Origin: Reticulascus tulasneorum
Lineage: Eukaryota > Ascomycota > Sordariomycetes > Glomerellales > Reticulascaceae
Direction of reading: 5' to 3'
Assembly (NCBI GenBank): GCA_001557505.1
Contig: LSAX01000002.1
Coordinates: 992,001-1,056,000 of the forward strand
DNA length: 64,000 nucleotides
The position numbers and the translations under genes are program-made. Positions 44,201 to 57,468 of the stretch are shown here, piece by piece (positions within the stretch are counted from its first letter, which is position 1; each line of letters begins with the position of its first letter). The notes below the pieces were generated by a model. The model did no database searches. It saw only the letters and a program-made list of their open reading frames with translations, and had not been told where the DNA came from.

Positions 44201-46769
44201 GAGATGTCGTAAATTCTGCCATGGATGCTGACCCAGAAATCGCTCTGGCCCTGGTGAGAGGAGACCTCCTTTTCGCTCCAAGCTTTGTCCATGTTCGGGC
44301 AGAGAAGACGGCCGAAGATGGCAATCCAGAAGATAATAGCAGCATTGAGGAGGAAAATGAAGAAGACCAAGACAAGTTTCTCACGCCAAGCCATGCGAAC
44401 GTCAGGACGCTTCATGCGGCCGACATATCGCAAGCATGGTGATGGGATCCAAAAGGTCAGGGCCCAGACGATAGCAACCCAGACTCGGCGTTGTGTTGTG
44501 ATCGGTCTGGTTTCAATCTGTTTGCCGTCGGCAAATTCGGGATCCAAGTTGGCCATAAGCTCGCCATCGTTGTTGTAATAAACCCCTCCTTTGTGGTTGT
44601 CGCCCTTGTTGCCCAGACCATAGTCTCCGTAAGACACGTTCCGTAAGGCCGTAGGAGCAATTGACGGCGCTGGCATCTGATTGTGGCTAAGAGTAGCTTG
44701 AGAAAGGTTGCCTTGGCTAAAGTTACGCTGGTGGACAAGGTGGTCTCGGCTGCCGTTGGGCGTGGTGTCCATGACGACTTGTGGGAAGTAGCCACTACCG
44801 TTAGCAGAGTAGCTGGACTCCATATTATTGGGCATCATCATGTTGCCCATGCCGATCATGCCGTGGTCCATTGGCTTGATGTCGAGCATGCTTTCGGCCT
44901 CCCACCACGCGCTCTCCCGCATCCATACACGCTCCGTGCCCACCACAACTTCGCCGTTGCTCCAGCCACGCTCCAGAACCCAGGATTCGATACCATCTCT
45001 CCCATCCTTGCAGCCAAGTGCGGCGTATCGCTGAACAAACTCATCGAGGTCGAAGTCGGCGGTGAAGTCCAGGTTCTTGTTTCGTCTGTTGGCCCACTCG
45101 GGGAGTCTCCATGCACGTAGCTGGCGAGAGACGGTTCCCGCAGACCAAGCAGAGTTGACGGAAGGCAAGCCTGCTAGGCGGGCCGGTTCGTCATCGGACG
45201 GATGAACAGACAAGTGATACCAGACTCTGCTGGAGCTCAAGAGAGATGGTAGGTCGAGCCGACCAGCCCGGCCAAGATTGATGCCCTCCCCGGGGACTGG
45301 GAAAAGAAGCTTCCTAAGGAAGCCATCCTCATCGGCTGAAAGCCCAATCTTTTCCAGGATAACTTCCCTCTTCTCAAGATCATGCTGTCGGTCTCGGCCG
45401 GCTGGTCCGGACATGATGCCAAGATCTGGAGCGACTTCAGCTACAGCATTTTGCATATCTCTCACCACAGAGCTTCCAGCAGAAGCAACGTCAACACCAT
45501 CCGCAATCATCTCGGCATTGATGCCAAGCGTGTCGTCGAATATGCTGCGCATAGCCAATGCTTTGCCTAGCGCGGGCTCCGGAACTTCGATGATGGTCAA
45601 CGAGACGGTATCTCCATTGTCTCCGTTACTGACTGGCGTGCGAGTACCGTGGCCGTCTAAGGATTCGTCGCCATCCCGGATGCGTGCCATTTGGGCGGCA
45701 ATGGCCTCGTTGGCCTTCGAGATAACCCAGTCGACCAAAGCCTCGTACAACCCTCCGACGAAAGTCTCTCGGTCTTGAGTCGTGCACTGCCCTGCAAGCG
45801 TGTCAGGCTCCATGCCCAAGAGTCCGCTGACATCTTCGCAGATCTCCTCGAGAACATCTTCGTCAACTCCATAGTCCAAGGTATTGCCGAGTTTGAGCAG
45901 GCCGGCCAGAATCGAGATGAAGTTCCTGTGAGAGGAGCCCTTGATGCCGATATCTTTCAGAGCTGCTCGGAAGTCATCGGCAGCAGCTGCGTCATCTGCA
46001 GTTGGCAGATAAGACGGTGGCTCATAGGTGCCTGATCTCTGCAGTAGCGTGTAACTAGAGGCAGCTTGGAGGCCCAAAAACTCTCGTTCGGCGGGAGTCG
46101 AAGCGGATGTGAGAAGGTAGTAGAAAACGTCGAAGGCACGGTATCCAGCTTGCGACGGAATGCTCAAGAGGCCTTTGTGGGTGTCGATTCCTCCCTGTGA
46201 CAACGCCAGGGTAGCAGCAGAAAGGTTGCCGGCGAGATTTAGGGTCAGGGTGACACCGAGAGCGGCTTGCCGTGGCGTTGACGGGTTGTACGGAGTACAG
46301 CAGCGGAGGAAAGGTTGAATGGCATCAAGAGCCTTGTACAGCGAAGTAGGGACTGACAGAGGTAGTGATGAGAGAAACGGAGCCAGAAGCGATGGGGTAG
46401 AGGTGTGAAGGGAGCTGCAGATTGTCAGTAGACCGAATGGCGGACGGTATTTGTCCAGATCACGAACCTCAGAATGACGCAACCGTCTTCGGCACGCCGA
46501 CGAGCATGTTCCCATGCTCTGGCTGCCAGAGCAGAATCGACGATCCCGCCAGTTCTGCCCTCTGCATCAGTTTGTAGTGCAGTGAGCCATGTATTCACGA
46601 CTATGCTCGTCCCAGCATCGAGCTTGTATGGCTGGTTGGAGAGGTAGATGTTATGGACGGCGTTTAGGAGCGTTGTCGTCGAAACTTGGCTGGACTGTTG
46701 CCCGGCACCTCGAGCACCTCCGTGAGCTTCTGATGCAACCGAGTACATGGACATCCGAGTGTTGGCCAT
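41284..46769 (-). CDS. csmB: Class VII chitin synthase with reduced myosin-like domain
   Basis: Plasma-membrane enzyme polymerising UDP-GlcNAc to chitin. Exons 46769-46468, 46414-42734 and 42679-41284 give about 1792 residues. Junctions read [19 protein letters not shown] and [15 protein letters not shown]. The first 650 residues are a degraded myosin-motor-like domain without a P-loop. A cytochrome-b5-like domain follows transmembrane helices ([20 protein letters not shown]). The GT2 chitin synthase domain has [26 protein letters not shown], and [13 protein letters not shown], the signature catalytic motif. Several membrane helices follow, then a DEK-C-like C-terminal domain ending IDNELANM. 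The lack of a P-loop and the neighbouring divergent class V gene identify class VII. The start ATG has a perfect CACCATGGC context. Confidence 0.92.
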
Positions 46770-49700
46770 GGTGGTGAGAGGCGGGCCGTGATGTCCAGGT
46801 GGACAATCACTTGGTGGAGGTCACACTATTCCGTCAAGGTACGAGGGTCAACCGTGACGGCGGGTACCGTCGATGTTGAACTGAAGGGGTCGAGCTACCG
46901 GCCCAATTGAAAGATGGATTGTTTGAATTATCGAGGAAACCGGTACAAAAACGAGTGTAAGGGTGATGCTGAGGTTTAAACGGGTGTGGAATGGTTCGGG
47001 CGTATGGTGGTCGACTGAGCAACGCGTGCCGTCCCTCCTTTTTCCAGGATTTCGAGGCTTTCACTAACAAGAAAAATAGGAGAGCAGCAAGAAGAATTAA
47101 CGATAGATCGTCAAACCACCAGAGCGAGTGAGGCGGTTTACTCGAAAGGAAGATCAAGAAGCAGAAGAAGAGACCGAACGATGGCTCATTCAAACGCTCT
47201 GAAAGGTTTAGAGATTGACAGGACAGGCAAAGAAAAGAGAGCCCTCTGGACCATGGGTCCGAGTCTCGTCTCGTAATGGAGCAGGTTTCTACATAGAGAT
47301 CCCATGCCAGGACAGGAGCGCCGCCCAAGAATGTCAGGCGGGCGAGACAGACCATCAGCGCAGCCCAGGTCTCAGCCCAGATCCAGAAGCCCGAAGCCGA
47401 GCTAAGATTTTAGCATTGACAGGTCATTAGGGAGCATCCTGGTCAGTGAACCACAGTTGACCGATCTGCTAACTGGCCGGGGAAATAGCGCGCCACAGCG
47501 ACGATTTCACACTGTTTTCCCTCCCACGGGCGAATCCGAGTTAGTTTCCTAGTGTGCAACCAGCTTACCGGCCAGCCATTGCCAGGGTGCCGCCTGGTTG
47601 GTTGGAGCGGAGCTCAGAGCGATGAGACGGTAGCGCTGGGGAACAGCCGCCTCTGGAAGAGAGGAGGCGTGAGATGGGGGGTGGATGGCCCGGCATCTGG
47701 CAATCTTTTCTTGGAAAATACGAAGGGGCGAAAAGGCTAGCCGGCCCACAGTACACCCCACTGTTTGATATGAAGAGGGTGAAGATCGTTAGGAATGGGA
47801 ACATGCCCTTCTTACTGTAGCCCTCACTACCACGGTAGGCCGCATGGCTGCCTGCCCTACCTAGTACTGCTGACTACCTACGTAGTAATTAGCTGGGATT
47901 GACTGGCGGCCATTGCTGGGCAAGACGTTGAATGTTCAATCGTTGAAGAGAAGGACTGCTGCTCGTTGCCTCTCTGGGGCAGGAAGCGATGCAAGCACGG
48001 AACCCGAGCAGGTTTGGCCTCCTCCGCACGAATGGTATGTATGTACTTCGTACGTCCCCAACTGATGGGCGAAGAAGCCCGCGTCGAATGGACGATCTCG
48101 GGCGCTTCTTCCGACTCTGGTGGGAGTGGCATGCACAACAGCAAGTTGTACTGAGGCGGCTCCCCATTCTCGTCCGTATCAGTTGCTCCCCAAAAGTAGT
48201 ACTTCGTACGGACCACGCAGAACTCGTATGAAGGACTGTACGAAGAAAGGAGGAAGCCAAGCACCCGATAGACAATCGGTACCTAAGGCAGGTCGCCCTC
48301 TGCTGTGCAGTAGCGTTTGGACGCAGCATGAGCTAATAAGGCTGGACAGTATGCAGCCGGTTCGTATTTGCTCTCGGCTGTTCCACCCTCGAATGCACGA
48401 CCCGGATGAGGAGGCTGTGTTCCAAGGACAAGTATCGTAATGAATTGCGATGGTTGCTTTTTTTAAACCACAAATTTAGCACCCCCGATTCTGATGATGC
48501 GCACATTCACATTTACACTGTCTGGAGTTTGCCCCAGATGCAGGAAAGTATCGACGAAAAGCTGAACTCTCTGGAGGCAATAGGTATTAATTACTATGTA
48601 GGTACCTTACATTTGCACATAACTTGGCGGGACCTCTCACTTCCCCCCGGAACCGGTTCAAACACCATTTAAGAAATTACAGGTGCCAAAGTACTAATTA
48701 ATGCCCCCCTACCTGAGTAATCCCCGACTGTAAAAATTCTGTCAACGCCCCCCTATTCAGCACAGTGCACTCCATTTCGCGTGGATACACTGTACCGACC
48801 TGCCTTCATCGAGTGCTTACCTGACTACGTACGTCCGTACTAATGTACTGTAATCTGGACTCAGGTGTGCCCTCTACTGTACCTTTACCACGCTTACCTT
48901 ACCAAATAGGTAGTAGGGCGGAGGTTCCTGCATTGAAAACCCTCCCAAAAGAAAACAAAACTGATCTGAAGAACACGACTTCCGGGCCAATCATTCAGCG
49001 CCTGTACCAAACACAGTTCTGACACACTCTGGTAAACACGAGGCCATCCACAAAAGACGCAACAAAAAGGAGCACTCACTCCCTCCCTCCCTCTCTGTCC
49101 CTGTCCCCGTCCCCGTCTCCGACCTCGACAACGCGATGAAGTCTCTGTCGGAGACGGCACGGGATCATAGGTAATTCATTTGGTACAGCCGTTTCTCAGC
49201 GTTAGTCTGGTTCCGAGGAGCAAGCCCGCAATTTCCACCCGCTCGACAAATTTTCCCCGCGTCATCTGAGTTACTTGGGATCGATCTGGAGGAGCCTCCA
49301 TTTAAACAATGCTACGCAAGGCAAGGCAAGGTACGGACTACTAGGGTGGTGCATTTAGCGACGAACCTTCGCTCCCAGACAAGACATTGTTTGAGCTCGC
49401 TGAAAACAGGATCGTCTTGAATCAAGACACCAGCCCTCAGCTGCGAGCCACGAAAATAAGAAACCCCCCGTGGCGCATGTATGTTCACATGTACATAGTC
49501 CGGACACGCTGGACCGGTTGACTGGTGAAGGTTGACTGGCTGAAACGCACGGCCAACCAAGGAGGTACACATGCAAAAAGCACCAAAAAAAAGGCACACC
49601 TGAATGAACCCCTCCCCCTCTCACATCTTGGCCCGCGCGCCCCTCTTCGATGTACCACGTACAGACACGATTCCTGGTTTGCGCGTTTCTGATTTGCAGT

Positions 49701-51099
49701 GGCTGCGGCAACGGGCAACATCCGGAAATTTGCCGTGCCATGGCAGCGCCGTGGCTTGTCTAACGAAGAACCCCCTGTGGCTGCTGCTGAACCGATGGTC
49801 ACTGTGCAGCTAAAATAACTTAGAACCCTCCCCAAAAACAGAACTAATAGCCCACATAACTTACACGCGGTGCTGTAATCTGTAGTCCGTACTCCTCCGT
49901 CGATTAAGTTGCATGCGGTGGAACTGGAACTGCTGTACGAATGTACAATTGGGTTGCACAGACATCCGGTTGGGTTTGTGAGTGTTTCGAACCTTGGACT
50001 CGGGCGAGTTACTCGACACAGGATGGAATCAATCAAACGTAGAGCTCAACGTCTCTCTATTCCTAGTCCAATGCCTGGTATACACAATGAGTTCGGGGAG
50101 AGTTGAACAGTCCTCTGGAATTCCCAGCGACTATTGCCTGGTGCACGCGCATCTTTCATGCCGACCATGCACCGCATTTCTTGATCGCCCCTGGATTGGC
50201 AGCGTGTTCGCTCTATGGTGTCATAAGTCGCGTCTGTGGACCAGGGTCCCGGCCTCAAAAGTTGCCAAATTGGGAATCATCCCATTGATCCCCCCCTAGC
50301 TGGACTAGTAGACGATCCTCTACCATTCCTCTTGCAAACGAGACCCTTTTTTCGCTCGCGGACTCTCAGTATGGAATACCAAGATGCTTCTGGTCGAGAT
50401 CTCGGGCACAGAACAAAAAGTGCAAGACAATAAATCCATCAGTCGAGGTCAGGCCTCCGCCGTGGCAAGACCTGCATCCCAATATCTCCTCCGATCAGCA
50501 TGATGCACAGTGCGCCAGGTTCTTCGTAAATGAGAAATTTTATGCTTGTCACGTCGTCACGGACAGCCCATCCTCTCTCGCAGGCCCACGGCGTGTACGA
50601 AGTAAGGTACTCCGTAGTTTGTTGGGGTGGCACCAGAGTTCGTATGATGTCTCTGCGTCTCTGGTCTGCGCCGCCGGCCGTACCAAAATAACTGGCACCC
50701 CCCCAAAGAAAACATTCCCCTTTCCCAGTTGCTTGGAGAGCTTCCAGCACGGTCGTTCCACCATAGAAGAGTCGACAGAGAGGAAAAAGCTTCTTTTCGT
50801 TGAAGCCCTCACATCAGGCCCTGCTTTCTTCCCTTTAACCTGCACGCTCGTTTTTCCTCTTGTATATCGCATTCGTTTGGGGTTCCCTTCTCTCGTTACG
50901 CGTTCCAACGACGCTCTAATTCATAGCCTTGATTCCGCAAGCGAGATTTGACACCTGCACTCACGAAAGAGTGTCAGGACAACAACCCAGTTGGACGAGT
51001 CAACAACTTCGCTCTTGTGCCACACACAACACCACTGATCCAGCTATCGACGTGTGTTCGGGTCTCTAGGCTCCAGAGATCTCTGGCATCTTGCTCAAG
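46770..51099. promoter_or_regulatory. Shared upstream region of two divergent chitin synthase genes
   Basis: 4.33 kb without a gene I can support. It must hold both promoters and long leaders, and in moulds these genes respond to wall stress. A 12-base motif GTACTTCGTACG occurs at 48043-48054 and again at 48199-48210, with shorter relatives near 48234 and 50594. GTAC-rich and TACCTA palindromes occur around 47855-47885, 48596-48606 and 48820-48850. Long C/T-rich tracts precede 51100. Short open frames have no recognisable family. No tRNA or ncRNA was recognised. Confidence 0.6.
48043..48210. repeat. Two copies of GTACTTCGTACG
   Basis: Exact 12-base copies at 48043-48054 and 48199-48210, 156 bases apart in direct orientation, within the shared chitin synthase upstream region. 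The span also contains the unrelated sequence between them. Confidence 0.6.
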
Positions 51100-54000
51100 A
51101 TGGCCATGAATCTACCACCACTCGCCGGGAGTGGTGGGGCTCATACACAACCTTCGTTACCTTCGCTGCCAGCACATCTTCAATCCGATACACATTTGAC
51201 TGCTCACTTGGCCAGTCGCTTCCATGTGTCCCTACCGACCGCTCGCCTGTCGTCCCATGCACTCATTGCTCTAAACACTTATACTTCCTCTTCCAAAGGT
51301 CCGGATGGAGGCAAGGAGGGAAGCGGCATGGGCGGCGCCGAGGAGATCGCAGACCGCGCCTTCTTGAGACTCGGCCACCGATCAGAGAACCAGGCCGTTG
51401 TGTTCTTGTAAGCCTGGACACTCTCCGCACCACTTCTTTCTCGAGTTTGCTAATTGTGTGACCAGGGGTGAATCTGGAGCTGGTAAATCTACGCTACGAT
51501 CTCACTTGTTGACAGCCCTTCTGAACAAATCCTCGACTCCTCTATCCACAAAGGCTTCCCTCGCTGCCTATGTCTTCGACACTCTCACCACCACCAAGAC
51601 AGCCACAACTCCCACGGCTTCCAAGGCTGGTCTGTTCTACGAACTTCAATACGACACGGCCTCAACTACAAGCCCAACTCTAATTGGTAGTAAACTTTTG
51701 GATCATCGGCTAGAGAGGAGCAGAATTGCGGATGTTCCTACCGGCGAGCGGAACTTCCACATTCTGTATTATCTGTTGGCAGGTACCAGTGATGCGGAAA
51801 AAACACATTTGGGATTGGACTCCGGACCGGGCGGAGGCCACAAGAGATGGAAGTATCTCGGCCACCCAACCCAGCTCAAAGTGGGCATTAACGATGCCGA
51901 GGGCTTCCAAGTCTTCAAAAACGCTCTGAGGAAGTTGGAATTCCCGAGAAGCGAAATCGCCGAAATTTGCCAAATTCTGGCCAGCATTCTTCACATTGGC
52001 CAACTGGAGTTTGAAACTACTAGCAGCACTCTGGTCGGTGGGGACGAGAGCGGCGGCTTCTCGCACGAAGGCGCCACGACCGTAACCGCTGTCAAGAACA
52101 AGGACATATTAAGCATCGTCGCCGCGTTCCTCGGTGTTGGCACCCAGGAGCTTCAGAACACCTTGTCGTACAAGACGAAGATGATCCACAAAGAGAGAGT
52201 TACCGTCATGTTGGATCCCAACGGAGCTCGGGCTCACGCGAACGAGCTCGCCAGGACCCTCTATTCTCTTTTGGTTGCGTATGTCATTGAAAGCATCAAC
52301 CAGAGGATTTGCGCCCCAGAGGAGTCGATCGTCAACACCATTTCCGTGATCGATTTCCCAGGGTTCTCCCAGCAATCCTCCACCAATTCCGCGCTGGATC
52401 AGCTCTTGAGCAACGCCGCGACGGAGGCGCTATACAACCTGACGCTGCAGAACTTCTTCGATCGCAAGGCCGATATGCTTGAATCGGAGGAAGTCAGCGT
52501 TGCGGCCACGAGCTACTTCGACAATTCCGATGCCGTCAAAGGCCTTCTGAAGCCTGGAAACGGCTTGTTGAGCATTTTGGACGACCAGACCCGACGTAAC
52601 CGCAGCGATTTGCAATTCCTCGAGAGTCTTCGCAAGCGATTCGAAGGCAGGAACCCTGCCATTGTTGCCAGTTCTGCGACTGCCAAGCTTCCAGGAAGTA
52701 ACTTCCTTACCGAGAACACCGCCGCTTCGTTCACCGTCAGGCACTTTGCCGGTGAGGTGGAGTATTCCGTCAAGGGCTTGATCGAGGAGAACGGCGAGAT
52801 CATCTCCGCCGATCTCCTGAACATGATCAACACGACCAAGAGCGAGTTCGTAGCTCGTCTCTTTGGCCAGGAAGCTCTGCAGACTTTGACTCATCCCCAG
52901 GAGAGATCGACAGTCATGCAGGCAACAGTCAGCTCTAAGCCCATGCGCGCACCCAGTGTCATGTCAAGGAAGACTACCAAGACAGCTCGCACAATCCGCC
53001 GCCAGCAGCAGCAACTGGATAGGGCAGCGCAGGAAGAATTGGAGAAGATGAGCGAAGCCGGCACCTCTCAGGGGGGAGGCGGGTCCAAACAACACGCATC
53101 TGAACAGGGCGCATCAGGACAATTTCTTGCTGCTTTGGAGAATGTCACGAAGGCAGTCACGGATCCCGGCACCAACTCGTACTTCGTTTTCTGCCTCAAG
53201 CCCAATGATAGACGAATTGCGAATCAATTCGATAGCAAGTGTGTCAGGACTCAAGTCCAGACTTTTGGCATTGCTGAAATCAGCCAACGTTTGCGTTCTG
53301 CTGATTTCAGTTTGTTCCTCCCATTCGGCGAGTTTTTGGGGCTAGCCGACGCCGAAACCATCCTCGTGGGTAGTGAGCGAGAAAGGGTTGAGTTGGTTGT
53401 CGAGGAAAAGCGATGGCCCAACAACGAGGTCAGAATCGGCTCCACTGGAGTGTTCGTCAGCGAAAGGTGCTGGTTAGAAGTTTCCCACCTCGGTGACGCC
53501 TCCTCTTCATCTGGCCGGTACGGCGTGCCGTCTGATGGTGGCGACGGTTTCACTCCTGGCGATACCCCCCCATTTGCCGCTTCAAGGGAGCGTCTCGTAT
53601 CCTCAGGCAACACTCCTCTCATGTACGGCGAGAAGAGCAAAGGCGGCTACTTTGGTGCTGCTCAAGACTCGGACGCCCGCTCCGACGCAGGTGTCTCTGC
53701 TTTCGGCGGCGGCGACATGTTCAAGAACCTCGACACCAGGGAGCAGATGGCCGAACGAGGCAACGAGAAGGACATGGTCGAGGTGGAAGAGTTCAAGGAC
53801 AGCTCCAGCCGAAAACGCTGGGTCTTTGTGGTCTACCTGATGACTTGGTTCGTTCCCGACTTCCTGATCCGGTACGTCGGACGGATGCCTCGAAAGGACG
53901 TCCGCGTCGCATGGAGGGAGAAGCTGGCCATCAACATGTTGATCTGGTTCTTCTGTCTACTCGCTGCTTTCTTCATCGTCGTCTTCCCCATGGTCATCTG

Positions 54001-56825
54001 TCCTAAGCAATACGTCTTCAGCGCCGCGGAACTTACGTCTTACAACGGCAAGAGCGGAAGCCACGGCTCATACGTCTCAATCCGCGGCAATGTTTACGAT
54101 CTTGGTGCCTATGCGCCACGTCACTATCCTCCATACCTGCAGACGAAGCTACTCACGCAGTACGCCGGGATGGACATCAGCTCGCTCTTCCCCATCCAGG
54201 TCAGCGCGCTGTGCCAGGGTAAGGATGGCTCCGTAGATCCAGCCGTCACCCTTGACTACAAGTCGACGAACTTCTCGGGATCGCCCAACCTGATCAACTC
54301 TCAGGATCTAAACTCCAAGTACCATGACTTCCGATCATTCACCAATGACAGCAGACCCGATTGGTATTGGGAGCAGACCGTCATGCTGAAGTCAAACTTC
54401 CTCAAGGGCAAGGTCGGCTTCTCGCCAGAGTATGTGTCTACACTCGCCGACAAGCAACAGACAGTCGCTATCATTGGGAACCGTGTCTACGACTTGACCA
54501 AATACGTCGCTGGTGGGCGTCGCTTGCAAGCACCAGCAGGGGAAGAACCTCCAGATGACCCAAGCCTTGCAGACTTCATGGATAGCTCCGTCGTCCAGTT
54601 GTTCCAGCTGAAGTCAGGCAGCGACATCACCAAGTTCTGGGACTCGCTCAACCTCAATGCCGAACTCAAGGGCAGGATGAAGATCTGTCTCGACAATCTC
54701 TTCTACGTCGGCGAGGTCGACACCAGAAACTCAGTGCGCTGTAAGTTTGCCGAGTACCTCGTCCTGGCCATCTCCATTCTTCTTTGCAGCGTTATCGGCT
54801 TCAAGTTCTTCGCCGCCCTGCAATTCGGAACCAAGAATATCCCGGAGAACCTCGACAAGTTCGTCATGTGCCAGATCCCCGCCTATACCGAAGACGAGGA
54901 CTCCATCCGTCGCGCCATCGATTCCGCTGCCCGCATGCGCTACGACGACAAGCGTAAACTGCTCGTCATCATCTGCGACGGTATGATTATCGGTCAAGGC
55001 AACGACAGGCCAACCCCGCGAATCGTCCTCGATATTCTCGGCGTGTCCGAGACGGTTGATCCGGAGCCTCTCAGCTTCGAATCCCTCGGCGAGGGTCTCA
55101 AGCAGCACAACATGGGCAAGGTTTACTCGGGCCTGTACGAAGTGCAGGGCCACATTGTTCCTTTCATGGTGGTCGTCAAGGTCGGCAAGCCGTCTGAGGT
55201 CTCCCGTCCCGGTAACCGCGGCAAGCGAGACTCGCAGATGATCATCATGCGCTTCCTGAACCGCGTCCACTACAACCTGGCCATGAGCCCTCTCGAGTTG
55301 GAAATGTATCACCAGATCCGAAACATTATCGGCGTCAACCCCACCTTTTACGAGTTTATGTTCCAGATCGACGCCGATACCGTCGTTGCTCCTGATTCAG
55401 CTACTCGAATGGTGTCTGCGTTCCTTGACGATACTCGCCTGATCGCCGTGTGCGGTGAAACGGCGCTCACCAACGCCAATTCCTCGTTCATTACCATGAT
55501 TCAGGTGTACGAATACTGGATTTCACACAACCTGTCCAAGGCCTTCGAGTCCCTCTTTGGTTCCGTCACCTGTCTTCCCGGCTGTTTCTCCATGTACCGA
55601 ATCCGCGCTGCCGAGACAGGAAAGCCGCTCTTCGTCAGCCGCGAGGTCGTCGAAGCCTACTCGACCATCCGCGTCGACACGCTCCACATGAAGAATCTCC
55701 TGCACTTGGGCGAGGATCGATACCTGACGACCCTGCTTCTGAAATTCCACCACAAGTACAAGACGAAGTACATCTTCCGCGCCCATGCCTGGACCATCGC
55801 CCCCGACTCGTGGAAGGTCTTCCTCTCGCAGCGTCGTCGCTGGATCAACTCGACCGTGCACAACCTGATGGAGCTCATCCCGCTGGCCCAGCTTTGCGGA
55901 TTCTGCTGCTTCTCCATGCGCTTCATCGTCTTTGTCGACCTGCTCTCCACCATCGTCCAACCCGTCACCGTCGTCTACATCATCTACCTCATCGTCATCG
56001 TCATCATGAACACCACGATCGTGCCCATCACAGCCTTCATTCTTTTGGGAGCTATTTACGGTCTGCAAGCCATCATCTTCATTCTGCGACGAAAGTGGGA
56101 AATGATTGGCTGGATGATCCTCTACGTGCTCGCCATTCCCGTCTTCAGTTTCGGTCTGCCCCTATACGCTTTCTGGCACATGGATGATTTCAACTGGGGT
56201 AACACCCGTGTCGTGGCCGGAGAGAAGGGCCAGAAGATTGTCATCACCGACGAGGGCAAGTTCGATCCCAGGAGCATCCCCCGCAAGAAGTGGGAGGAAT
56301 ACCAAGCCGAGCTCTGGGACGCCCAGACTGTCCGCGACGATGCACGCTCCGAGGTTTCGGGCTACAGCTACGCCACCAAGGCACCTGTCGCCGTCTCCGA
56401 GTATGGCTACCACTCCCGCCCGGGCTCCATTGCCGGCAACTTCGCCCCTCCCGTCCCGGCCATGCCATATGACACGCGACACATGTCGCGCATGTCTCTG
56501 GGTGGCTCAGAGATGGGCGGCAACCGCATGAGCCAGTTTGGCGGCAGCCAGTTCTTCTCACCGGAGGACATGGTTGGCCTGCCGAGCGATGACGCGCTGC
56601 TGGCCGAGATTCGCGAGATCCTCCGCACGGCGGATCTGATGACTGTCACGAAGAAGGGCATCAAGCAGGAGCTTGAGCGACGATTTGGTGTGCCGTTGGA
56701 CGCAAAGAGAGCGTATATCAACAGTGGTATGTTTGACCCTAATCTGTCCCCTAGACTCCCATCCTCGGGCAAGATAACTAACAAAATCTCCAGCCACCGA
56801 AGCATTGCTCCAAGGCCAGCTGTAA
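51100..56825 (+). CDS. csmA: Class V chitin synthase with myosin motor domain
   Basis: Chitin synthase fused to a myosin-like motor, used at hyphal tips and septa. Exons 51100-51407, 51466-56726 and 56794-56825 give about 1866 residues (known members are about 1850). The first intron joins AVVFL to GESGAGKST, a Walker A P-loop at residues 104-111. Switch I is not canonical ([14 protein letters not shown] where myosins have NxNSSRFGK), and switch II reads DFPGFS. Then come membrane helices, a cytochrome-b5-like domain ([16 protein letters not shown]), the GT2 domain ([38 protein letters not shown]) and a DEK-C domain. The last intron (GTATGT, AACTAAC, CAG) gives the conserved end [12 protein letters not shown]; unspliced, a different tail stays open to 56836. 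Confidence 0.95.
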
Positions 56826-57468
56826 AGCTCTTGTGAACCGATCCAAGCCGCGCAAGCAGCTTTTGTTTCCGTAAAAGGGAACTTTGCTTTATTCTCTAAT
56901 CTAATGCATCAAACATCTGGGGGGCGGGGAGGTGTGGACAGGGATACACCAAAAGATTTCTAAAGTTTTTAATGGCAAACCTTTTGTCATGGCAAATCGG
57001 GCTAGGTCTGGTGTTTTTCAAAGCAAATCTTTTGTTTGTATTGGTTTATATATGCATATATATATATTCTGTGTGTGTGTGAGAGTGTGTGGAATTACAG
57101 CATAATACTGGAAATTGTGGTCTCTTCGCGGAGTGAGTGGGCTGGTGCTTTGGCTTGTTCTGCGGTGTTTGTATTGATATATTTACTCGGAAGAAGAGCA
57201 ATCGGTTCCGAGATTGAGAGTTATTAGAAATCATTTGAGTCCATAACTTTACTTCCTGCAGTGCACGCCGTGAATGTGAGTTGTTGCTTTGCAGTGCATG
57301 GACAGGAAAGTAGCAGATCACTGGATTGGGGGCTGTGTCATATTGAACTCTTTGGCATGGTAACTTTATCGAGACGTATATTGCACATCTATGAAAACAT
57401 GTAAAAGTGTATTTTTATCCACCGGTTTTTTTTTTAAGTTCATCAATTCCTGCTGAAACCGGAGCCCT
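56826..57468. other. Convergent 3' region between csmA and the reductase
   Basis: 643 bases, T/A-rich, with a TA/TG microsatellite at 57046-57092. It holds 3' untranslated sequence; no gene is seen. Confidence 0.55.
57046..57092 (+). repeat. TA/TG microsatellite
   Basis: Alternating TA units run into GT units, interrupted by TGCA and GAGA. Confidence 0.8.
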
